In this document: positions 24,432-32,136 of the stretch, piece after piece
Layout: each line of letters begins with the position of its first letter
How positions within the stretch are numbered: the stretch's first letter is position 1
Assembly (NCBI GenBank): GCA_965207275.1
Contig: CBDBMH010000001.1
Span: forward strand, 186,001 to 250,000
Reading direction: 5' to 3'
Length of the DNA stretch: 64,000 nucleotides
DNA from: Bin22 sp965207275
GTDB lineage: Bacteria > Chloroflexota > Dehalococcoidia > Lucifugimonadales > UBA3495
Program-made: the position numbers and the translations under genes
The notes under the pieces: generated by a model
The model's database searches: none
The model's input: the letters and a program-made list of their open reading frames with translations, nothing else
What the model was told of the DNA's origin: nothing

Positions 24432-26303
24432 TTACGCACCACCTGGTACGCCGGAGATCTGGCCGGAATTGCCGGTGTTGTCCTTGTCCGCCGGGTCGAT
24501 CCACAGGTGCATGAACTTGAGGAAAGATCCGTTGGGCGCGGGGAAGTGGGAGTAACCATTGACCTCAGGCCAGAAAGACACGGCTTCCTGCTCCCAGTAA
24601 ACCGGGAAGGAGCTGTACTGGCCCATGGCCGCCAGCTCAATCTGGTGGGCCAGGTCGAGCCTCTTGGCCGGATCCAGCTCAGTCTGGGCCTCGTCCAGCA
24701 GGGCCACAATGCTGTCGTCACAGGGGCCATTGGGGGTCCAGTAGTTACCGGCGGAGTCGCAGCGGAGGAAACCGGCCACCCCGGCGTTGGGGTCGTCGGC
24801 GGTAACGGTGCTGTTGCCAGGCTTCAGGTCGCCCCAGGTGCCGCTCTGTTCCTGTTCACGGTAGGCAATGGTCTCTACCAGGTCGAAGTCGGTCTTGATG
24901 CCAATCAGACGCAACTGCTCCTGCAGGAAGGTGGAGCGGGCCTGCACCTGGGCGTCGGATTCGACGGTAAAGGAATAGGTCTTTTCGAAGTCAAAGCCTT
25001 CCGCTTCCAGAATGGACTTGGCTTCGGCACGGACGGCTTCCAAGTCCTCAGCTACGCACCAGCCGGGAACGGAGCAAAGCTGTTCCTGGGAGAGTTCCCA
25101 GGGGCTGCCCGGGGCGTAGCCGAAGCCGCCGGCGGCGCCGTGGCCGTCCTGGAGAACCTGGATGGCAGCCCTTCGGTCGATGGCCATGACAACGGCCTGC
25201 CTTACATTGACGTTGTCAAAGGGAGCGTTGCGGGCGTTGATCCACAGCCGGAAGTTACCCCGGGTGGCGCGGATCACGGTCATAATCTGGTCGTGCTCCA
25301 CGTAGGACGAATACTGGCCCCAGTTGCGGACCCAGTGCCAGTCGGTCTGGTGGGCCAGCTGGGTGGCCTGCTGGGTGGACTCGTCCAGGATGCCGTTGAT
25401 GACCAGTTCGTCCACGTAAGGCAGGCCGGGGAAGTAGTAGTTGGGGTTCTTATCAAAGTACTGCGTGTCGATTCCTACCTGTTGGTCCGCCCTCCACATG
25501 AAGGGACCCAGGCCAACGGATACGTCCTGGAACATGGCGTCTTCGCCACCGGCCTCAAACCAGGCCTTGTTGAAGATCTGGGCCCGGCGGTTGGCAATGG
25601 GGAGCAACAGTACGGACTCGCCACTGGGGCCGCTGAACTTCATCTCAAAGGTCATGTCGTCGACACAGGTGAAGGTGTCTACGTTGGCCAGACGGCTCTT
25701 CATATAGCTGGCAGTAATGCCTTCGCCGGTGCGCATGGTCTCAAAGGAGAACCGGGCGTCTTCACAGGTGAATGCATCGCCATTGTGCCAGGTGGTGCCG
25801 GGCCGGAAATTGAACGTTATGGCGTCCAGGTCCTCGCCCAACTCCCAGCTCTGGGCCAGGTCGGGGATGATGGGTGCGCCGGAATCGTAGGGGTTTTCCA
25901 TGACCAGCAGCGCGCCGGTGGGCATACGATACCGGTCGGTCACGCCGGAACCGGCGCCCCAGGCATTGGCGTGTTCAAGGGGGTCTTCGTAGTTAATCCG
26001 AAGGGTCCCACCGTAAGTAACCTCGCCGTAAAAGTCGGCAACGTGGTCCGGTATGGGCACCACGTCGGACATTTCCATCATGTCCATGGTCTCGGGCTTG
26101 TCCATGGTCTCAGCTGCCGGCTTGTCCATGGCTTCAGGCACTGCCGTAGGCTCGGCCATGACTTCGGGAGCCTGGGTGGGTACTGCAGTAGGTACGGGAG
26201 TGGCGGTGGCAGCGGCGCCGCAAGCCACGGCCGCCAGGGCCATAATCGCCAGAATGGGCGCCATCATGAGCGCCCTAGAATTCCTAAACCAGTGGTTGGG
26301 CAT
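24432..26303 (-). CDS. ABC transporter substrate-binding lipoprotein, family 5
   Basis: A protein of about 623 residues of the peptide/nickel-binding SBP_bac_5 class. The start is taken at 26303 because GGAGG precedes that ATG; the open frame runs back to 26369. A signal peptide with a lipobox ending VACG predicts a membrane-anchored lipoprotein. A linker of about 50 residues rich in Thr, Pro, Met and Glu (TPVPTAVPT, then repeated AETMDKPETM-like units) connects it to the binding domain. Family segments are LAQSWELGEDLDAITFNF and GTTWHNGDAFTCEDARFSFE. Both permeases lie downstream. Its promoter at 26504-26532 and leader are unusually clear. Confidence 0.94.
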   Translation of the reverse strand: MPNHWFRNSRALMMAPILAIMALAAVACGAAATATPVPTAVPTQAPEVMAEPTAVPEAMDKPAAETMDKPETMDMMEMSDVVPIPDHVADFYGEVTYGGTLRINYEDPLEHANAWGAGSGVTDRYRMPTGALLVMENPYDSGAPIIPDLAQSWELGEDLDAITFNFRPGTTWHNGDAFTCEDARFSFETMRTGEGITASYMKSRLANVDTFTCVDDMTFEMKFSGPSGESVLLLPIANRRAQIFNKAWFEAGGEDAMFQDVSVGLGPFMWRADQQVGIDTQYFDKNPNYYFPGLPYVDELVINGILDESTQQATQLAHQTDWHWVRNWGQYSSYVEHDQIMTVIRATRGNFRLWINARNAPFDNVNVRQAVVMAIDRRAAIQVLQDGHGAAGGFGYAPGSPWELSQEQLCSVPGWCVAEDLEAVRAEAKSILEAEGFDFEKTYSFTVESDAQVQARSTFLQEQLRLIGIKTDFDLVETIAYREQEQSGTWGDLKPGNSTVTADDPNAGVAGFLRCDSAGNYWTPNGPCDDSIVALLDEAQTELDPAKRLDLAHQIELAAMGQYSSFPVYWEQEAVSFWPEVNGYSHFPAPNGSFLKFMHLWIDPADKDNTGNSGQISGVPGGA

Positions 26304-26323
26304 CTTTATTTTCCTCCAAATCT

Positions 26324-26401
26324 CTAAAGGGTACACACAGTCCTTAGGTCTAGCGGAGACGCTAACCAAGGACTCAGACCATTGTCACTTATGCCGATCA
26401 A
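26324..26401 (-). CDS. upstream ORF (25 codons) in the SBP leader
   Basis: A TTG at 26399-26401 is preceded by AGGAGGTGGG and opens 25 codons ending in TAG at 26324, only 20 bases before the SBP start. The predicted peptide begins IGISDNGLSPW and has five leucines. It lies within the leader made from the promoter at 26504-26532, and a long hairpin (26339-26374) is inside it. Regulation by translation of this ORF is inferred; it could also be an accidental frame. Confidence 0.4.
   Translation of the reverse strand: MIGISDNGLSPWLASPLDLRTVCTL
26339..26374 (-). promoter_or_regulatory. long hairpin in SBP leader, inside the upstream ORF
   Basis: On the RNA, AGTCCTT pairs with AAGGACT (7 bp). Inside it GGT pairs with ACC and TAGCG with CGCTA around a TCTC loop, with two single-base bulges, making about 15 pairs. 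It ends 35 bases before the binding-protein ATG and would be opened by a ribosome translating the upstream ORF. Confidence 0.55.
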
Positions 26402-26503
26402 CCCACCTCCTGTTCGAGAATTGGGATATGGATACAGGCTATTTGAACTGAGCCAAATGCAAATTTGTCCGCCCCGTATCTGGGCGGATTCACAAACCAG
26501 AGC

Positions 26504-26532
26504 AATATAATCACTGGGTTGGGGTGTGTCAA
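26504..26532 (-). promoter_or_regulatory. promoter of the first ABC cassette
   Basis: TTGACA (26527-26532) and TATATT (26504-26509) on the minus strand are separated by exactly 17 bases. Transcription would begin near 26497 and leave a leader of about 190 bases before the binding-protein start. Confidence 0.8.
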
Positions 26533-26692
26533 TAGTTACAAATTTCACAATTCACCTACAACTTTCGACGGTAGTTTATTGTAATCAGCAAGCTTTCTTC
26601 TAATTATCTACGTTTTACAGTCAATAACTGATTGCTAACTGCACGGTACCGGAGTTTTGCCAGTTGGCCGTTCACATCGCCCCCCAAGATAA

Positions 26693-26721
26693 TTGACCGC
26701 TTGTATTATTGGTAATATCAT
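26693..26721 (+). promoter_or_regulatory. candidate promoter for the membrane protein-aldolase pair
   Basis: TTGACC (26693-26698) and TATCAT (26716-26721) are spaced by 17 bases, about 80 bases before the start of the membrane protein gene. An alternative -10, TAATAT, overlaps it at a poorer spacing. Confidence 0.5.
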
Positions 26722-26803
26722 TAACTGAAGCTGGGATATTCAGCGGGTTTGGGCATTTCTCAACGACACGTGACGCCATACGGGCGTTTTGAGAGGGCGT
26801 ACA

Positions 26804-27352
26804 TTGAACGATAACAAACTGGTAGCGGGGCTCTTCGTCCTGGCAGTGGTGGCGATCTGCATCGCCGTCGTGCCCATCGCGGCCCAGCTCAGTCTCCTTT
26901 GGCTTTACATCGAACCCAACCCCAGGCATTTGCCCCCCGTCCTTACGGGTGAGGCCGTAGGCTGGGGTGTTATTGGAATAATGACCGGCGCCGGAGTGGT
27001 GATCATCAGCGAGTCTTTGTTCTGGCAAAGCAGTGGTAGTGTCTTCGAGAAATACCGCGGCCTGATCATCGGCGCCATCATCTCCCTGGTGGCCGGAATT
27101 GCCCTGGGCATCTTTTTCGCCATTATCCAGATGAACAGCGTTGACGGCCAGGCGATGGAAACCAGGTGGCTGGCGGCCCTGGCGGGCGCAACTGCGGCCG
27201 GGCTGTCAACCATCGCGGGGATAATCGCCGGCACGGTTTCCAGGTGGTACGTGATTGGTCTGTACCGGCTTCCCGAGGCGGGACCCAGCCGCCTCACCTT
27301 TAACGACGAAGACGCAACCGGCGCCCGCCGTAGCGCACGGGAAAGGGGCTGA
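26804..27352 (+). CDS. hypothetical four-helix membrane protein
   Basis: I do not recognise this 182-residue protein. Four hydrophobic segments are visible at about residues 5-35, 50-72, 83-107 and 125-155, joined by short charged loops. The C-terminal 25 residues are polar and basic (SARERG at the end). TTG at 26804 is chosen because GAGAGGG lies just upstream; another TTG at 26789 lacks this. Its stop is directly followed by the ATG of the HpcH aldolase, so the two are cotranscribed and may be functionally linked, for example as a small transport or anchoring component. Confidence 0.7.
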   Translation: MNDNKLVAGLFVLAVVAICIAVVPIAAQLSLLWLYIEPNPRHLPPVLTGEAVGWGVIGIMTGAGVVIISESLFWQSSGSVFEKYRGLIIGAIISLVAGIALGIFFAIIQMNSVDGQAMETRWLAALAGATAAGLSTIAGIIAGTVSRWYVIGLYRLPEAGPSRLTFNDEDATGARRSARERG

Positions 27353-27353
27353 C

Positions 27354-28136
27354 ATGAGAGAAAACACCCTCAAGCAAAAGCTGGAAGCGGGAAAGGCCGT
27401 CTTCGGCGTGATGATTACCTTTCCCTCGGCGCCGGTGGTGGAAATGCTGGGCGCCCTGGGTTTTGACTGGGTGCTCATCGACAACGAACACGGCTCCATT
27501 ACCGTGGACAATTCCGAGGACATGGTGAGGGCCGCCGAACTCAGCGGAATCGCCCCCATTGTCCGTCCCGTCGGCAACAAGCCCGAGATCATCGCACCCT
27601 TCCTTGATCGGGGCGCCTGGGGCGTTCAGGTACCCCACGTCAACACCGCCGGAGAAGCGCGGGCCGCCGTGGATGCGGTCAAGTACTACCCGGAGGGTCA
27701 CCGAGGTATATTCAGCCGGGGCCGCCCCGCCAATTACGGGTTCGCCGGTTCCACATCCGATTACGTAAAGGACGCCAACGCCAACACCCTGGTCTGCCTG
27801 ATGCTGGAAGAGGTTGAAGCCATCGACAACCTGGAAGAGCTCGTTACCGTCGACGGCGTGGACGTCTTTTTCATCGGTTCCGGCGATTTGTCCCAGTCCA
27901 TGGGCTATCCCGGCCAGAATACCCACCCCGAGGTCCAGGCACAGATGGAAAAGGGAGTCAAGATCATCCGGGATGCGGGCCGTATCGCCGGGGTAAGTTG
28001 CCCCGACAATCTGGTGCCCAAGTTCCTGGGCATGGGCGTCCAATACTTCCACGGCAACGTGGGCACCCTTCTGCAAACGGCCAGTGTGGACTACCTCGAC
28101 GCCATGCGCTCCTCGGCTGCCGAAACAGGAATGTAG
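27354..28136 (+). CDS. HpcH/HpaI family aldolase
   Basis: A 260-residue class II aldolase of the 2,4-dihydroxyhept-2-enedioate aldolase/citrate-lyase-beta-like family. It cleaves 4-hydroxy-2-oxo acids to pyruvate and an aldehyde with a divalent metal. Seen are FDWVLIDNEHG, the metal and substrate region VQVPHVNTAGEARAAV, the RGIFSRGRPANYG loop, CLMLEEVEAIDNL and VFFIGSGDLSQSMG. The open frame is longer upstream, but the ATG at 27354 follows GAAAGGGG and lies one base after the preceding stop. Such an aldolase typically completes aromatic ring degradation. Confidence 0.92.
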   Translation: MRENTLKQKLEAGKAVFGVMITFPSAPVVEMLGALGFDWVLIDNEHGSITVDNSEDMVRAAELSGIAPIVRPVGNKPEIIAPFLDRGAWGVQVPHVNTAGEARAAVDAVKYYPEGHRGIFSRGRPANYGFAGSTSDYVKDANANTLVCLMLEEVEAIDNLEELVTVDGVDVFFIGSGDLSQSMGYPGQNTHPEVQAQMEKGVKIIRDAGRIAGVSCPDNLVPKFLGMGVQYFHGNVGTLLQTASVDYLDAMRSSAAETGM

Positions 28137-28164
28137 AAGCCGGCCCAAATATGAAACCCAACCC

Positions 28165-28194
28165 AGCGCTTGCCATACCGGCAAGCGCTTTCTG
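28165..28194 (+). terminator. terminator-like hairpin after HpcH aldolase
   Basis: AGCGCTTGCC and GGCAAGCGCT form a perfect 10-bp stem around ATACC (28165-28189), followed by TTCTGT. It lies 28 bases after the aldolase stop. The T-tract is short. Confidence 0.65.
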
Positions 28195-28321
28195 TCGCCC
28201 ATGGCGCCATTGTCGCGACAGGCGGGCGGGACACCGGCAATCACTTTTGCAGCGACAAGCGCGCTAGACTCCGGCAATCAATCGGTTCTTGTAGTTACCC
28301 TTCAAGTATCCCGGAGGTGTT

Positions 28322-29329
28322 GTGAAGTATCGGACCCTGGGCCGCACCAGCCTTAAAGTATCCGAAGTGGGCTTCGGAGGCGCCGGCATTGGCCATGTCT
28401 GGGGCGCCACCACCGACGATGAATGTATCCGCGCTGTCCGGCGAGCCCTGGACCTGGGAGTCAACTTCTTCGACACCTCGCCCATGTACGGCGGCGGCAG
28501 GTCCGAGGAAAACCTGGGCAAGGGCCTGGCAAGCCGACGCCAGGAGGCCGTCATCGCCACCAAGGTCAGGCTCCGGACCGAGGAAGACCGGGCTAGCGCG
28601 CAGAATATGTTGGCGGCGGTCCGCGACTCGGTAGAACAGAGCCTGCGCCGGCTGAACACTGACTACGTGGACGTCCTACAGGTGCACCACCAGGTGGGCG
28701 CCCAACGGGGACAGTACGTGGCCGCGGTGGGTCCGCCGCCTCGGTACGCCCTGCTTCTGGATAAAGAAGACTGCCTGACCCTGGGCGGAGCAATGAAGCA
28801 GGTCGTCGCGGAGGGGAAGGTCAGGTTCATTGGCATTACCGCCTGGGACAGCAACCGGGAGTCCGTCGGTGAAGTCCTGACCAGCGGTGTATTTGATGCC
28901 GCCCAGATTCTTTACAACCTGCTGAACCGGACCGCCGTTTCCACTCCACCGCAGGGCTTCGACGACCTTGACCAGGGCCAGTCCCTGCCGGTTGCCCAGG
29001 ACCACGGCGTAGGCGTCATCTGCATCCGCTCCCACGCCGCCGGAGCCCTGGTAAACCATCTGGACCGGGCGGTTGCGCCGGATACGGAGGTGGCGCGGGA
29101 CCACGCCCGGGCCCGGACCCTTCTGCCACTCTTGGAAAGTCATTGCTCGACCCTCTCCCAGGCCGCCCTGCGATTCTGCCTGGACAACCCTGCCATCGCC
29201 ACGGTGGTTCCGGGTTTCAAAGCGACGGAAGAAGTGGAAGAAGCCGTAGCGTGCTCAGACCTGCCGAGCCTTCCCCAGGCTATCCTGCGTCAATTGGAAG
29301 ACTCCTACGGGCGGCAGTTCGCCGCCTGA
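28322..29329 (+). CDS. aldo/keto reductase
   Basis: A 335-residue NADPH-dependent TIM-barrel oxidoreductase. The catalytic tetrad is present: D51 in NFFDTSPMY, Y56, K81 in VIATKV and H122 in VLQVHHQV. The first strand motif is YRTLGRTSLKVSEVGFGGAGIG, and the usual C-terminal CLDNPAIATVVPGFK is present. A GTG start at 28322 has GGAGG about 8 bases before it. A short insertion after H122 (AQRGQYVAAVGPPPRYA) is slightly unusual. It is separated from the aldolase gene by a terminator-like hairpin. The substrate is unknown. Confidence 0.92.
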   Translation: MKYRTLGRTSLKVSEVGFGGAGIGHVWGATTDDECIRAVRRALDLGVNFFDTSPMYGGGRSEENLGKGLASRRQEAVIATKVRLRTEEDRASAQNMLAAVRDSVEQSLRRLNTDYVDVLQVHHQVGAQRGQYVAAVGPPPRYALLLDKEDCLTLGGAMKQVVAEGKVRFIGITAWDSNRESVGEVLTSGVFDAAQILYNLLNRTAVSTPPQGFDDLDQGQSLPVAQDHGVGVICIRSHAAGALVNHLDRAVAPDTEVARDHARARTLLPLLESHCSTLSQAALRFCLDNPAIATVVPGFKATEEVEEAVACSDLPSLPQAILRQLEDSYGRQFAA

Positions 29330-29465
29330 ACCTACCTTATCCTTGTGGTACACTGCCCGCGAGACGCGGCCACCGGAACCGGCGCAGATTCAGGTTCGGC
29401 AAGGCCACCTGCCCCAGCCTTTCCCTCGGCCAGGGCCAAGCAGCTACCCACAAGGAGTATTAACT

Positions 29466-29807
29466 ATGGGCGTTTACAGGATGTACACGGGCGACGACGG
29501 CGAGACCCATATCGAAGAATTGGCCGAAGACGCCATTAAGAATATCCGGCTCGACGGCGCGCGGATGAACTTCAGCGTTTCCCAGCGGGAACCAGGACAT
29601 TTTTCCGACTTCCATCCCGCCCCTCGCCGCCGCTGGCAGGTCGGCATCGTTGGCCGGACCATCATCGGTCTCAGCGACGGCACTTCTCAGACCTTCAACC
29701 CGGGCGACGTCCGGCTCATCGAAGACCTGACGGGCAGGGGACACACCACCACCTACCCCGACGGCTACAACATCACCCTCCAGGTTACGCCGGCGGAAGA
29801 CCAGTAA
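29466..29807 (+). CDS. small cupin-like protein
   Basis: A 113-residue protein with features of a single cupin barrel: a central HFSDFHPAPRRRWQVGIVG, then GDVRLIEDLTGRGHTTTYP, resembling the second cupin motif with its His. The ATG at 29466 has AAGGAG upstream; the open frame itself is longer. Small cupins of this kind act as metal-dependent enzymes or sugar/aldehyde isomerases, or have no known function. It lies 136 bases after the aldo/keto reductase, and a strong terminator follows. Confidence 0.6.
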   Translation: MGVYRMYTGDDGETHIEELAEDAIKNIRLDGARMNFSVSQREPGHFSDFHPAPRRRWQVGIVGRTIIGLSDGTSQTFNPGDVRLIEDLTGRGHTTTYPDGYNITLQVTPAEDQ

Positions 29808-29839
29808 AATTCCCTGCCCTTCCCATGCGGGAAAATGCG

Positions 29840-29880
29840 GGGCCCGTTCCGACACAGAGTCGGAACGGGCCCTGATGTCT
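29840..29880 (+). terminator. rho-independent terminator after the cupin gene
   Basis: GGGCCCGTTCCGAC and GTCGGAACGGGCCC form a perfect 14-bp stem around ACAGA (29840-29872), followed by CTGATGTCTTCTTTAT. The stem is very stable although the T-tract is interrupted. Confidence 0.8.
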
Positions 29881-29928
29881 TCTTTATCCGCAACCAAAAG
29901 GTCATGCCTCGGCTCACCGCCGGTACAT

Positions 29929-29957
29929 TTGACACCCGATTTTATGAAAACTATACT
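29929..29957 (+). promoter_or_regulatory. promoter of the second ABC cassette
   Basis: TTGACA (29929-29934) and TATACT (29952-29957) are spaced by 17 bases. Transcription should begin near 29964, about 110 bases before the binding-protein start. The leader contains a 10-bp hairpin at 29981-30009 (GCGGGAATCC with GGGTTCCTGC, two G-U pairs). Confidence 0.8.
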
Positions 29958-30074
29958 CTGCGAAACTACGCGGGGGCCAAGCGGGAATCCAGGGCAAACG
30001 GGTTCCTGCGGTGAATTCTGTAGATTACGGTCACCCCGTCAGGCGCAAAAAGGTGAATCAGCGGGAGGTGCTTC

Positions 30075-31982
30075 TTGGTTGCTAGTTTGATCGCACAAAG
30101 GAAGTTTCTATTGAGCTTCTCTTTGGCCCTTATCCTCGTTCTGGTGGTAGGCTGCGGGACCGCGGCGCCCCAGGTGGTTGAGAAAGAGGTCATCAAGGAA
30201 GTGCCTCTTGAGGTGGAAGTGCAGCGGGAGGTAGTGAAGGAAGTACCGGTCGAGGTTGAGAAGCAGATCGTCCGGGAAGTGCCGGTCGAGGTAACGGTAG
30301 AGAAGGAAATCATCAAGGAGATTCCTACCGAGAAGATAGTGGAACGTGTGGTAATACCCACGCCCATACCGGTACAGGTAGTGGAGGCCAAGGCCGTTTC
30401 CGAACGCCTGGACAAGGTGGCCGTTGCCGTTGGCGGACAGTCCTGGGATTCCAACTATTCCTACAAGGTCAATATCGGCGGCTTCCTGGACAAATGGCCC
30501 GTGCTGGAATATCTGGTCGGCGTGGATAATGCGACGGGAGGCTACACCGCGGAACTGGCTACCGAATGGTCCATCGCCGAAAACGGCAAGGACTGGACGT
30601 TCAAGCTGCGGGAAGACATTCCCTGGCAGGACGGCTACGGCGAATTCACCGCCGAAGATGTCAGGCACTCCATGTGGTTGCTGGTGCAGCCCACCGCCGC
30701 CCCCAGTGGCGCCAGCACTTGGCGCAAAATCATGGGGACCAGCAGGGGCGACGACGAAGCAACGACTTTGGCCCGCGCAGAAGAGGTAGTAGAGATCGTC
30801 GATGACCATGAGGTCATTATCCACCTCGGTATCGTCCTGCCCGAGGCCCTGTTCAACCTGGGCAAGCGCCGCAACCTGCCCATGGAGAGCAAGGCCCGTT
30901 GGGACGCCGTGGGTGACGAAGGCATGGGCGAAAAGATTGTCGGCACCGGCCCCATGTCATACGTGGAACGGGTGGAAGGCTCCCACGTCCTGTATGACGC
31001 TGCCGACGAACACTGGCGCGTGGTGCCTGAATACCACCAGTTGGAGTTCCGCGCTATCGCCGAGTCTCAGACCAGGCTGGCCTCCCTGCTCACCGAGCAG
31101 GTGCACCTTTCGGTCATCGAGCGGGCCATCCGCGACGAAGTCTCCAACCGCGGTTTCGAGTTTGTCAGCGGCGTATTCCCGGGGATTCAGCACCACTGGA
31201 CCTTCTGGGGCAACTTCCACAGCAAGCCCGACGTTATAGACCCGGATAATCCCATGCTGATTAAGGAAGTGCGCCAGGCCATGGCCAAGGCCATAAACCG
31301 GGAGGCCATTGTCCAGGCCCTGCTCCCTGGAGCCAAGGTGCAGATACCTTCTTATGTGAAGTTCACGGCCCTCGATGAGGTGGTCTGGCCCGGCCTGATC
31401 AACCCCGAGTGGGAAGCGCACTGGGACGAGATGTACGGCTATGACCCCGAAGCGGCGCAGCAACTCCTGGCTGAGGCCGGCTACGCGGACGGGTTTGAGT
31501 TTACCCTTGCCCTGGACTCCAACGCCGCCCTCCCTGAAATCATCGACATCGGACAGGCTTTGGCCCTCGACTTTGAAGCCATCGGATTGAAACCCACCCT
31601 GGCAAACATCGAATCGAGCAAGATTCGTTCGCAAAGAAGAGCATGGGACATTCACAATACCCTGTCCGGATCAGCGGGCTACAGCTACACCGTTTATCAC
31701 CTGCAGACCCTGTTCTGCACCTGCGGCTCGGTTCGCTCCTATGTCGATCCCTTCCTGGACGCCAAAATAGAAGAGTTGGACGTAACCATCGACGCCACCC
31801 AGCGTACCCAGATAATGCGCGAAATGGGCGACTTCTGTTACGACAATTTCTGCACCCTGCCCATGTTTGACATTGCTCCCGACATCGCCATCAACCCCAA
31901 GTACATCGAGAGCTACGTCTTCCCGGGCTTCATCAGCGGCTTCTATACTCACCTGGAGTACATAGAGACTGTGCCGCAATAG
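30075..31982 (+). CDS. ABC substrate-binding lipoprotein, family 5, with EV-P repeat linker
   Basis: A 635-residue binding protein of the peptide/nickel family. TTG at 30075 follows GGGAGG and begins a signal peptide with lipobox LVVGCG. About 60 residues next to the lipidated Cys form a degenerate repeat (VEKEVIKEVPLEVE, REVVKEVPVEVE, REVPVEVT, KEIIKEIP), regular in charge and Val/Pro spacing, that probably holds the domain away from the membrane. The binding domain includes LATEWSIAENGKDWTFKLRE and a C-terminal TLPMFDIAPDIAI. Both permease genes follow after a terminator-like hairpin. The ligand is unknown. Confidence 0.94.
   Translation: MVASLIAQRKFLLSFSLALILVLVVGCGTAAPQVVEKEVIKEVPLEVEVQREVVKEVPVEVEKQIVREVPVEVTVEKEIIKEIPTEKIVERVVIPTPIPVQVVEAKAVSERLDKVAVAVGGQSWDSNYSYKVNIGGFLDKWPVLEYLVGVDNATGGYTAELATEWSIAENGKDWTFKLREDIPWQDGYGEFTAEDVRHSMWLLVQPTAAPSGASTWRKIMGTSRGDDEATTLARAEEVVEIVDDHEVIIHLGIVLPEALFNLGKRRNLPMESKARWDAVGDEGMGEKIVGTGPMSYVERVEGSHVLYDAADEHWRVVPEYHQLEFRAIAESQTRLASLLTEQVHLSVIERAIRDEVSNRGFEFVSGVFPGIQHHWTFWGNFHSKPDVIDPDNPMLIKEVRQAMAKAINREAIVQALLPGAKVQIPSYVKFTALDEVVWPGLINPEWEAHWDEMYGYDPEAAQQLLAEAGYADGFEFTLALDSNAALPEIIDIGQALALDFEAIGLKPTLANIESSKIRSQRRAWDIHNTLSGSAGYSYTVYHLQTLFCTCGSVRSYVDPFLDAKIEELDVTIDATQRTQIMREMGDFCYDNFCTLPMFDIAPDIAINPKYIESYVFPGFISGFYTHLEYIETVPQ
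30171..30360 (+). repeat. degenerate in-frame repeats coding VEKEVxKEVP-type units
   Basis: This segment of the binding-protein gene encodes four to five imperfect units built from V-E-K/V-E-V and K/R-E-V/I-P. The units differ at DNA level, so the repeat is old and kept by selection for the protein sequence rather than a recent slippage product. Confidence 0.7.
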
Positions 31983-32023
31983 TCGGCGGCCCGCCTGGAA
32001 AGGGACCCCTGACCAGGATTGAG

Positions 32024-32072
32024 GGCGCCTCATTCCGCGAACAAGTCACCGGCATGAGGCGCCTTTTCATTT
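32024..32072 (+). terminator. terminator-like hairpin between binding-protein and permease genes
   Basis: GGCGCCTCAT (32024-32033) and ATGAGGCGCC (32054-32063) form a 10-bp perfect stem, followed by TTTTCATTTAATT. It lies 42 bases after the binding-protein stop and should cut transcription before the permeases, allowing excess binding protein. Confidence 0.75.
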
Positions 32073-32136
32073 AATTGTCCCCCGCTAGGCTGCAATTCAC
32101 GTCGCATCTGTCCTGGCCTGTCAGGGAGGTTAAGAA

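Larger units (their letters stand above)
26402..26803. other. divergent promoter region
   Basis: About 400 bases between divergently transcribed units, with no protein gene. The half nearer the ABC genes has the minus-strand promoter and a TCCGCCC/GGGCGGA palindrome at 26468-26488. The right half is AT-rich (26560-26640 and 26690-26740) and contains the plus-strand promoter at 26693-26721. Confidence 0.55.

Noticed and set aside
24507..26327. A 606-codon plus-strand ORF antisense to the ABC binding protein
   Set aside because: High GC makes long antisense frames common; composition is low-complexity Gly/Val and it matches nothing.
30011..30085. GTG-started 24-codon ORF overlapping the binding-protein start
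   Set aside because: No ribosome-binding site and no aromatic or other codon bias; kept only as a note in the leader finding.
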